A stretch of DNA of 11,440 bases from Nitrospirota bacterium. Its GTDB lineage: Bacteria; Nitrospirota; Nitrospiria; Nitrospirales; Nitrospiraceae. Shown here piece after piece: positions 6,125 to 11,440 of the stretch. A program made the translations under genes and the position numbers. Within the stretch, counting starts at the first letter, position 1. Each line of letters begins with the position of its first letter. The stretch is from positions 1 through 11,440 of the forward strand of contig JAHWYE010000029.1 in NCBI GenBank assembly GCA_020028195.1, in the 5' to 3' direction. The notes under the pieces were generated by a model. The model made no database searches and was not told the origin of the DNA. It was given only the letters and a program-made list of their open reading frames with translations.

Positions 6125-6772
6125 ATGGCTCAACGATGGGGCGTATCGAGCAAGTCGGTTGGGCTTCTTCTCTTCCCACTCCTCGTAGGCTGCCACACGA
6201 CAGCGCCATCTGCCAGGCCGGTCCCCTTAACCTGGAACACCGTTCCATCCTCGCTTCTCGTGCCGCTCGACGTGGAACGTCTCGCGGTGCTCTACCCCAA
6301 GACCTATAGCCGGGAGATGATGGAGGCCTATACTCGGCTGGAGGGAGCGACGTTTCAACTCAAGGCGCAGCGGCCGTCCCTCCGGATCGTGGAGCGATTC
6401 AATCTTCCTTCAATTCTTGGCGAGCAGCGTCTCCAGATGGGTGGAGCGGTATCCGATGAGACCGCCATCCGCATCGGCCGCCTTCTGGGAGTTGACAGCG
6501 TCCTCATCTATCGCATCGAGGGGCCCACCTTGAGGGATCGGCTCTTCGCCAGGTATCATGGAGATCTTCCGCCCTTCATGGTGACGAGTAAGATTGTCAG
6601 AGTCGAGAGCGCGGAGGTCGTGTTCCATAACGTGGTCACAACTCGGATGGCGGATCCGTCTGACGGCGCCTCACTATTGCTCACCGAATCTGACATGCAG
6701 CCGTTGATCAGGGCCGCGCTGGAGCACGGCGTGGCTCAGACGGTCGCAGATCTTTGGAATGCGTTCCGGTGA
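6125..6772 (+). CDS. Lipoprotein with CsgG-like domain
   Basis: This 215-residue protein has a lipoprotein signal: charged start MAQRWGVSSK, hydrophobic SVGLLLFPLL, and lipobox LVGC with the lipidated Cys at 23. It should sit in the outer or inner membrane facing the periplasm. The mature part resembles the CsgG/LpoB/FlgO group of periplasmic lipoproteins: a VERLAVLYPK strand, then RIVERFNLPSILGEQRL, then GRLLGVDSVLIYRIEGP, where the family has a 'G..LGAD.vv.g.v' strand. It has no predicted transmembrane beta hairpin long enough to argue for a curli-type pore, so it is better called CsgG-like than CsgG. The ATG has no strong ribosome-binding site (GAGG lies 16 bases upstream). It probably forms an operon with the small lipoprotein gene 53 bp downstream. 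The assignment is by motif resemblance only. Confidence 0.75.
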   Translation: MAQRWGVSSKSVGLLLFPLLVGCHTTAPSARPVPLTWNTVPSSLLVPLDVERLAVLYPKTYSREMMEAYTRLEGATFQLKAQRPSLRIVERFNLPSILGEQRLQMGGAVSDETAIRIGRLLGVDSVLIYRIEGPTLRDRLFARYHGDLPPFMVTSKIVRVESAEVVFHNVVTTRMADPSDGASLLLTESDMQPLIRAALEHGVAQTVADLWNAFR

Positions 6773-6825
6773 ACGAGGCCCGGGCCGAGCAGGTGCAGTC
6801 AGGACAGGACGAGCAGGAGGAGACT

Positions 6826-7050
6826 ATGCGGAGAAGACGAGGTCACCTGGACAGGGTGGGATGGCTGGCAATCAGCGCCTTCGGCATGGGATTCGGCTTG
6901 TTCTTGATTGTGGGTTGCGCGGGGGATCCCCCGAAACCCCTTCCTCAGCCGACGCCGCAGCAGACACGGAGTGACTCAGACCGATTCTTTGAAAAGATGA
7001 AGCAAGAGGAGCGAGAACGGGCAAAGACTTCAGAATCTCCGATGCCGTAA
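6826..7050 (+). CDS. Small lipoprotein of unknown function
   Basis: This 74-residue protein begins MRRRRGHLDR, has a hydrophobic stretch at 11-30 and a lipobox IVGC with Cys31. The mature part is only 43 residues: a proline-rich tether (DPPKPLPQPTPQQ) followed by a charged, probably helical tail (FFEKMKQEERERAK). The frame is open 24 codons further upstream, but ATG at 6826 is decided by a textbook AGGAGG at 6815-6820, five bases before it. No family is recognised. Size and composition are those of a small periplasmic lipoprotein anchored by its N-terminus. It follows the CsgG-like lipoprotein gene and may work with it. The stop lies 6 bp from the convergent transporter gene. Confidence 0.75.
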   Translation: MRRRRGHLDRVGWLAISAFGMGFGLFLIVGCAGDPPKPLPQPTPQQTRSDSDRFFEKMKQEERERAKTSESPMP

Positions 7051-7080
7051 GGCGAGTCACGGCTCCTGCCTGGTGACTCC
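7051..7080. terminator. Hairpin at convergent gene ends, possible bidirectional terminator
   Basis: GAGTCAC (7054-7060) pairs perfectly with GTGACTC (7073-7079). Inside, GGC (7061-7063) pairs with GCC (7068-7070) around TCCT, giving about ten pairs with a two-base bulge. It lies at the 3' ends of the small lipoprotein gene (+) and the transporter gene (-), overlapping the last codons of the latter. No T-run follows on either strand, so it is at best a non-canonical terminator or an mRNA-end stabiliser. Confidence 0.4.
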
Positions 7081-8676
7081 TCCGCCGAAGACTCCGATCA
7101 GGGGTTTGACGAGTGGGAGTTCAGAGAACAACCGACGGTGCGAAATCGCCTCCACAGGCCGAGCCTCCTTGAAGGTTCGAAGGAGACTCAGCGACACCAT
7201 CAGCCGCAGAAGCCCCGAAATGAAAAAGACCACGGGAAGGTTGGAGACTAGGTGAAGCTCCAAGGCCGGTAGTGTAATCGTCGAAGGGGCGACCGTCGCA
7301 AGCCACCCGCCAAGCATCGAACCCGTAAACCAGCCCATCGCGTTGACGGTATTCCAGACCGCGACTCCCTTCGCCCGATCTTCGGCCCGAACTGCGTCGA
7401 ACACGAAGTTTTGCAAGCCCAGGGACAGTCCCGCCCAGATGACGCCTCCCAGGAAATTGACGACCACCAGGAAAGAGAAGTTCGTGCTGAACAGGTAGAG
7501 CATCGGGAGGAACGGAACCAGCAGTCCGGTCACGACCAAGACTTTCTTGTTGCCGTATCGGTCGCTGATTCGCCCCCAAGGGGTGAGGGTGATGAACTGA
7601 CCCATGACCTGGGCGGCCAACCAGCCGGCATACTGTAAGTACGTGAACTGCAGATCCCGGAGCATGTAGATCACGAAGTAGGGGCCAGCGATCAAGACGC
7701 AGACGTGCATGAGTCCTGAGAACAACAGAAACCGCCGAAAGTTGGAGCCTGGTTGATCGCGGAGAAAGTCCAGCAGGCGAAACTCCGCCTCACGGGTGAC
7801 CGGAGCCGCTGACTCGTCGATGCGGGCGAGATAACGGGTCGAGACGGCGCGTGCGATGGCCGCCGCCAGGAAGATAACCGCAAACCCTGCCCACGGCGTC
7901 TTCCAACTTTCTCCAGAGTGGAGCACCAGGCCGGCCGCACACAAGGCGGAAAAACTCGTGACGGCCATCACCCTCCCCCGACGGGCAAAGTAGGCTCCTC
8001 GGCTGTTGTGATTCACCAGATCGGTAATCAAGCTATTCCAAGGCGGAATGGCAAAATGGCCCATCGCGACATAAGCCACCGTGCAGGCGATGAGCAGCCA
8101 AGGCCCTTGTTCCGGGAAAAGGAGCGGAAGAGCCAGAAGCGGGAGCCACAAGACAGCCTGACCGATGGCCCCCGCCAGGATAAGAGCCTTCCGGTGTCGG
8201 ACGCGATTCAGCGTTTTGACCGCGAGCAACTGGGCCCAGGTCCCCACCAGTTGCGGAAGGGCCGATAACAGACCGATCTGGAAGGGAGTGGCATGCAGCA
8301 GGATGGCGAACGCGGACAAGAAATTCTCCCCACCGCCTTGCGCCGCCGCCTGGAACGCTCCGTCGCGGATTCCGTAACGCCGGCTTCGCTCTCTGGCCTG
8401 TCCACCGTCTCCGAACCGGTCGGTTGGAGTTGGTTGGACTGGTGCTCCGCTTCGATGACAGTCCGTCAGCTCCGTCGTCACGGAACCAGAAAAAGGGTTG
8501 TCTAAGGCGGTGAGGCGATGGAGCGGGAGCGGACTTGCCCCGAACGGCGGTTCCGCTAGTCGATCCGGCTGGGTTACATCACTATCAAGCTGGTCTCCGG
8601 AATGCGTGGGCACCAAGACAGTATACCAAAAGCCGCGGCCTCTGTTTGAAGCGAGGGGGCAGCCTTCGAGTTGCAT
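7057..8676 (-). CDS. Major facilitator superfamily transporter (start uncertain)
   Basis: An inner-membrane secondary transporter of unknown substrate. From residue 100 (YGIRDG) on there are about twelve hydrophobic segments, such as GLLSALPQLVGTWAQLLAV, AVLWLPLLALPLLF and SFLVVVNFLGGVIWAGLSLG. The loop WGRISDRYGNKK (367-378) is the MFS 'motif A', here in the second half of the protein; its first-half counterpart is degenerate (LNRVRHRK, 156-163). Residues 1-95 are polar, proline-rich and unlike a transporter. The ATG at 8676 gives 539 aa and lacks a good ribosome-binding site. A GTG at 8481 would give 474 aa, nearer the usual 400-480, and a likely promoter lies inside the longer reading (8620-8625). 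I give the longest frame but think the shorter start more probable. Nothing nearby indicates the substrate. Confidence 0.85.
   Translation of the reverse strand: MQLEGCPLASNRGRGFWYTVLVPTHSGDQLDSDVTQPDRLAEPPFGASPLPLHRLTALDNPFSGSVTTELTDCHRSGAPVQPTPTDRFGDGGQARERSRRYGIRDGAFQAAAQGGGENFLSAFAILLHATPFQIGLLSALPQLVGTWAQLLAVKTLNRVRHRKALILAGAIGQAVLWLPLLALPLLFPEQGPWLLIACTVAYVAMGHFAIPPWNSLITDLVNHNSRGAYFARRGRVMAVTSFSALCAAGLVLHSGESWKTPWAGFAVIFLAAAIARAVSTRYLARIDESAAPVTREAEFRLLDFLRDQPGSNFRRFLLFSGLMHVCVLIAGPYFVIYMLRDLQFTYLQYAGWLAAQVMGQFITLTPWGRISDRYGNKKVLVVTGLLVPFLPMLYLFSTNFSFLVVVNFLGGVIWAGLSLGLQNFVFDAVRAEDRAKGVAVWNTVNAMGWFTGSMLGGWLATVAPSTITLPALELHLVSNLPVVFFISGLLRLMVSLSLLRTFKEARPVEAISHRRLFSELPLVKPLIGVFGGGVTRQEP
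8620..8628 (-). promoter_or_regulatory. Extended -10 promoter candidate for the MFS transporter gene
   Basis: The minus strand reads TGGTATACT, an extended -10 element (TG, one base, TATACT at 8620-8625). A -35 box is poor, as is common for extended -10 promoters. Transcription would start near 8612, inside the longest transporter reading, which argues for a start codon further in, such as GTG at 8481. Confidence 0.4.
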
Positions 8677-8750
8677 TGCCCCAATTCTTGCAGTAGGCTA
8701 TCCGCTAAGAAAAGATATTGCTCCGGGCGTCCGAAATGAGGAGGCGCACA

Positions 8751-9413
8751 ATGAACCGCACGACCCATAGCCGGAGTAGAAGAGTTGTTCATGTGGTTCC
8801 CGGCATGGTTTTCCTGCTTGTGTTCAGTCAAGCCATCCTGCCGGTAGAGACACAGGCCGCACGGGAACTGATGACCCCGAAAGAACAGGCTCAGACGGAG
8901 TCTGAACCAATCAAATTGCCCTCGTTGGACGATCAGAAAGGTGGGGTTCCGCAGTCGATCTTCGTCTGGATCAAGATGGCGAAGGGATACGAGGTCGAGT
9001 GGGACAGCTTTGGGCGAAAAGGGTGGTACACCCAGGACCCTCGCCTCAAACCGATCGGCGCAGGAACCTCCGTCTTCACCCCGGACACTCAAGCCGTCTA
9101 TATCGTGTTTGAGGTAGCGCCTCTCGAAGACCCGGCGCAGTTCAGCGCTCAGTGGTTTCTGGAAGATGAAAAGGGGAATATCTCGGACACGCCGGTTGGC
9201 CGCGATACGCTGGCAGTCCCGGGACATGAGCGGTATGGATTTCTCGAGTTAGAGAAGCCTGCCGACGGTTGGAAGAAGGGGGACTATTTTGTGAAGATTT
9301 TTATTACTCCTCAGGGGCAACAGCCTTTCCATGCAGCCAACCAGGTTGGGACGATGCGATTCAAAATCACCGACCAGCCCGCTCCAACCCCCGACACCGC
9401 GGCCCAGAAGTAA
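8751..9413 (+). CDS. Secreted (periplasmic) protein of unknown function
   Basis: This 220-residue protein carries a Sec-type signal peptide: Arg-rich n-region (residues 2-11), hydrophobic core VVPGMVFLLVFSQAIL (15-30) and a likely cut after ETQA at residue 36. There is no lipobox Cys. The mature protein looks like one beta-sandwich-type domain, with alternating strands such as TQAVYIVFEVAPL, FSAQWFLEDEKGN, GFLELEKPADGWKKGDYFVKIFI and TMRFKITD. The 'GW..GDY.VKI' stretch resembles strands of periplasmic domains that follow a sugar- or protein-binding fold, but I cannot name a family. The frame is open 11 codons upstream; ATG at 8751 is set by AGGAGG at 8739-8744, six bases before it. The gene is divergent from the transporter gene, and the C-terminus is Pro/Thr-rich. 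Confidence 0.8.
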   Translation: MNRTTHSRSRRVVHVVPGMVFLLVFSQAILPVETQAARELMTPKEQAQTESEPIKLPSLDDQKGGVPQSIFVWIKMAKGYEVEWDSFGRKGWYTQDPRLKPIGAGTSVFTPDTQAVYIVFEVAPLEDPAQFSAQWFLEDEKGNISDTPVGRDTLAVPGHERYGFLELEKPADGWKKGDYFVKIFITPQGQQPFHAANQVGTMRFKITDQPAPTPDTAAQK

Positions 9414-9482
9414 CCACGCGCGAGTCGCCAACGCAAGCAGGTCCCAGATTCGTTGCGTTCAAGCTTGAGCGGGATCGTGATT

Positions 9483-9755
9483 ATGAAGGAGACGGCTCCA
9501 GAGAAGCTCGCCCTCCTCTACGAACGCTTCAAGGACGTCTGCCTGGTTGAGAAAGAGGTCTGGCACGAAATCTTTCTGCCGCGGGATGCCGGGAAAGGTG
9601 TCATCCTGACCAGCAGGCAGGATCGGTACGACGTCGTGATTGACGATAATGAAGTGGAAGCAGCATTGGAAGCCAATATCCCGCTAGGCGGCCATGCCTT
9701 AGCGGCGGCGATTCAACAATATCGGGACCACATCAGCTTCATCAAAAAGAGTTAG
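9483..9755 (+). CDS. Small cytoplasmic protein of unknown function
   Basis: This 90-residue protein has no signal or membrane segment. Its helical start MKETAPEKLALLYERFKDV is followed by a probable beta part (GVILTSRQDRYDVVIDDNEV) and a helical end (LEANIPLGGHALAAAIQQYRD). I recognise no family. Alternative starts are TTG at 9453 and GTG at 9477; ATG at 9483 is preferred as the only ATG, with a weak GCGGGA eight bases upstream. The 69-bp gap after the secreted-protein gene shows no promoter or terminator, so the two may be co-transcribed. Its stop is only 5 bp from the stop of the convergent peroxidase gene. Confidence 0.65.
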   Translation: MKETAPEKLALLYERFKDVCLVEKEVWHEIFLPRDAGKGVILTSRQDRYDVVIDDNEVEAALEANIPLGGHALAAAIQQYRDHISFIKKS

Positions 9756-9760
9756 GGGCT

Positions 9761-10408
9761 TCAATTCTTCGCCAGTGTCCGCTCCACGTCGCGGACAACC
9801 TCGTCGGACAGCGGCTTCGTGCGGTGATGATAGCGGGCGATCACGTTCCCCGTGCGATCCACCAGATACTTCTGGAAATTCCACTCCACTTCGCCGGGAA
9901 ATGGGCTCTGTTCGGTCAGGTAACGGTAGAGGGGATGCTTGTCCTCACCCTTGACGCTGATCTTGCTGAATAGCGGGAACGTCAGGCTGTATTTGGTGTA
10001 GCAGAAGGTTTTGATCTCTTCGTTGGTTCCCGGTTCCTGCCGGCCGAAATTGTTGGCCGGGAAAGCGAGGATTTCAAACCCCTTTGATTGGTACCGCTCA
10101 TACATGGTTTGGAGGCCTTCGTATTGCGGCGTGTTCCCGCAGAAACTCGCTGTGTTCACGACCATCAGAACTTTTCCGCGGAACTGGCTCAGCGAGACGG
10201 GTTTGCCGTCGATGTCGTTCAGCGTAAAATCATAGACGCTACCGGTTTGCGCGGCCATCACAATCCTTCCTTCAGCAGAAGTTACTGCCAGGCTTTCAGG
10301 GCTCCTAGCCTGCGCAGAAGGTGGCGCTGAAACATAGCCGGGGCTACATGCGGCTACGATGCCCAGTGCCAGAGCCATCCCATACTTGCTTCCTTTGGTA
10401 GCCTTCAT
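9761..10408 (-). CDS. Glutathione peroxidase family lipoprotein (cysteine type)
   Basis: A 215-residue thiol peroxidase of the GPx family, which reduces hydrogen peroxide or lipid hydroperoxides using glutathione or thioredoxin. A lipoprotein signal (lipobox VAAC, Cys21) places it in the periplasm on a membrane anchor, with a linker to about residue 55. The catalytic segment VVNTASFCGNTPQYEGL has the peroxidatic Cys at 90, not selenocysteine. The WNF motif is present (Trp176, Asn177), as are QEPG and KHPLYRYLT. The segment usually FPCNQFG reads FPANNFG (117-122): the resolving Cys is Ala, and the catalytic Gln is Asn120. The start has GGAG nine bases upstream. The gene lies 15 bp after htpX and is probably its operon partner. 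Substrate and reductant cannot be told from sequence. Confidence 0.92.
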   Translation of the reverse strand: MKATKGSKYGMALALGIVAACSPGYVSAPPSAQARSPESLAVTSAEGRIVMAAQTGSVYDFTLNDIDGKPVSLSQFRGKVLMVVNTASFCGNTPQYEGLQTMYERYQSKGFEILAFPANNFGRQEPGTNEEIKTFCYTKYSLTFPLFSKISVKGEDKHPLYRYLTEQSPFPGEVEWNFQKYLVDRTGNVIARYHHRTKPLSDEVVRDVERTLAKN

Positions 10409-10423
10409 AGTCGGATTCTCCTT

Positions 10424-11308
10424 TCAGAGCCTCTGCAGCGCCGCCACTCGTTCTTCGATCGGCGGGTGCGTCGCGAAGAGACGAAAGAAGCCGCTGGACT
10501 TGCCGGAAATTTTCATCGTGGCGAGGGCATCCTGAGTGCTGTATTCGATCTTGGCCCGCTTGACCCAGCGGTCGATAGACTGGAGCGCCGAGATCATGGC
10601 CTCCCGGCCGTAAACCTTGGCAGAGAAGGAGTCAGCCGCGAATTCCCGGCGACGAGAGAACCAGCTAATCGGAATCATGGCCAGGAACGAGAGCACCACC
10701 TGGAGGAAGATATAGACCCCGAATGCGAGTGCTTCATTGCGTTCAGCCAGGTGCCGATAGACCCATCGGCTGATGAAATACACGAACGTGTTCATCAATC
10801 CGGCTAGGACCGTTGTGGTGAACATGTCACCGTTGTACACGTGTCCCATCTCGTGCGCCAACACGGCGCGTACTTCCTGCTCATTCAGGCTGTTCAACAG
10901 GCCGGTGGACACCGCCACCATCGAGTTGTTCTTGCTTGGTCCGGTGGCGAAGGCGTTGGGGTCTGGAGACTCGTAGACCCAGACCTCCGGCATTTTGATG
11001 TGCACGCGCTGGGCGATGTCCTGAACGGCCCCGTAAATCGCCTGCTCCGGCTCCGAGCGGGGTTGGGTGATCTGATAGCAGTCCAGCATGGAGCGGACGA
11101 ACTGTTTGGAAAACGCCAAGCTGAGGAAGGCGCCGCCGAATCCGATCACGAGCGCCCAGACCAGGTCCTCCTGGCTCACCGCACCTCTGACATCGATGCC
11201 GAATGCGGGCAGGACGAAATTCACCAGCACGTGGAACGTAATCGAGAGGGTTACGAAGATCAGGACATTGGCGATCAGCAGCAACCCAATACCTTTCAGC
11301 CACTTCAT
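10424..11308 (-). CDS. htpX: Membrane zinc metalloprotease HtpX (M48 family)
   Basis: HtpX is an inner-membrane protease with its active site on the cytoplasmic side; it helps remove misfolded membrane proteins together with FtsH. This 294-residue protein has the family's usual length. Hydrophobic segments lie at about 5-32, 48-66, 163-182 and 194-217. The zinc motif HEMGH is at 152-156, in VRAVLAHEMGHVYNGD, and the third ligand Glu222 is in the SRRREFAADSFSAK segment. NAFATGPS (118-125) and the C-terminal FATHPPIEERVAAL are also family hallmarks. The ATG at 11308 has a perfect AAGGAGG seven bases upstream. The peroxidase gene follows after 15 bp. The leader before htpX overlaps, on the other strand, an isocitrate dehydrogenase remnant, so no separate promoter region is visible. 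Confidence 0.96.
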   Translation of the reverse strand: MKWLKGIGLLLIANVLIFVTLSITFHVLVNFVLPAFGIDVRGAVSQEDLVWALVIGFGGAFLSLAFSKQFVRSMLDCYQITQPRSEPEQAIYGAVQDIAQRVHIKMPEVWVYESPDPNAFATGPSKNNSMVAVSTGLLNSLNEQEVRAVLAHEMGHVYNGDMFTTTVLAGLMNTFVYFISRWVYRHLAERNEALAFGVYIFLQVVLSFLAMIPISWFSRRREFAADSFSAKVYGREAMISALQSIDRWVKRAKIEYSTQDALATMKISGKSSGFFRLFATHPPIEERVAALQRL

Positions 11309-11313
11309 TGAGG

Positions 11314-11440
11314 TCCTCCTTCAAGCAGTATGGCAGCTGGCTGCACGAAGAAACCGTGCCGGCCTTTGTCGAGTTTCTCGTCGGTATCAAGGGTCCTCTC
11401 ACCACGCCCATCGGCGGTGGAAGCTGGCTGTCGTTCGCTC
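11314..11440 (+). pseudogene. icd: Internal fragment of isocitrate dehydrogenase, N-terminus missing, likely remnant
   Basis: Translated on the plus strand (SSFKQYGSWL at 11314-11343, then EFLVGIKGPLTTPIGGG at 11371-11421), this closely matches the region around residues 70-110 of bacterial NADP-isocitrate dehydrogenase, where B. subtilis and E. coli Icd have 'WLPAETL...IKGPLTTPVGGGIRSLNV'. Upstream in the same frame there is a stop at 11239-11241 and no likeness to the missing N-terminal ~70 residues. The match begins inside the ribosome-binding site of divergent htpX. After GGG the expected IRSLN (substrate-binding serine) is replaced by SWLSFA, while an RSL triplet reappears at 11432-11440 in another frame. 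A truncated, frameshifted gene copy fits best. The window ends here, so whether more of icd follows, or whether this is an assembly join, cannot be seen. Confidence 0.7.

Noticed and set aside
7918..8268. 116-codon plus-strand frame opposite the MFS gene
   Set aside because: No start signal and a charged, low-complexity composition; the opposite strand encodes clear membrane helices.
10841..11311. 156-codon plus-strand frame opposite htpX
   Set aside because: It is rich in His, Gln and Arg with no recognisable fold, typical of an antisense shadow; the htpX motifs on the minus strand are unambiguous.
9756..11440. htpX-peroxidase pair as a mobile insertion into icd
   Set aside because: The other half of icd is not found at the far end (around 9755), and there are no terminal repeats or transposase.

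Overview
The window reads as ordinary bacterial chromosome of moderately high GC. The dense two-component/c-di-GMP signalling, the YIGFD-type HPt variant, the many small lipoproteins and the HtpX and MFS sequences suggest a Nitrospirota (Nitrospira-like) bacterium. That assignment rests on resemblance and is an inference, not a database result.

Left end (1-922): the 3' part of purN runs into a small uncharacterised gene four bases later. A 12-bp inverted repeat with nested arms follows, sitting between a TATAAT box and a well-formed tRNA-Ala(CGC). Positions 986-5284 hold a minus-strand signalling operon. In transcription order it encodes a receiver protein with a four-cysteine tail, a receiver-GGDEF diguanylate cyclase, a soluble GAF hybrid histidine kinase with two receivers, and a stand-alone HPt protein. 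These are all the parts of a His-Asp-His-Asp phosphorelay ending in c-di-GMP synthesis. The receivers of the first two proteins are about 61% identical without gaps, so the two genes look like a tandem duplication whose output domains diverged.

Middle (5445-7050): yqeY on the minus strand has a promoter so close to its ATG that the mRNA may be nearly leaderless. A perfect CRP-type palindrome (TGTGA-N6-TCACA) lies in the 221-bp spacer shared with a divergent CsgG-like lipoprotein gene, and a second tiny lipoprotein gene follows. A hairpin at 7051-7080 marks the convergent junction with an MFS transporter gene whose start is uncertain.

Right end (8751-11440): a secreted protein and a small cytoplasmic protein, neither of known function, are on the plus strand. 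They converge, with only 5 bp between, on a minus-strand pair: htpX (membrane zinc protease) and a lipoprotein glutathione peroxidase of the cysteine type. Both of that pair fit envelope quality control and oxidative defence. Directly upstream of htpX, on the opposite strand, is an unmistakable internal piece of isocitrate dehydrogenase. It lacks its first ~70 residues and loses the substrate-site motif after an in-frame 12-nt repeat, so it looks like a gene remnant.

No insertion sequence, CRISPR array or phage gene was seen. I see no wholly new system. The best leads are the icd remnant, the structured leader before the tRNA, the CRP-type site and the phosphorelay cassette.
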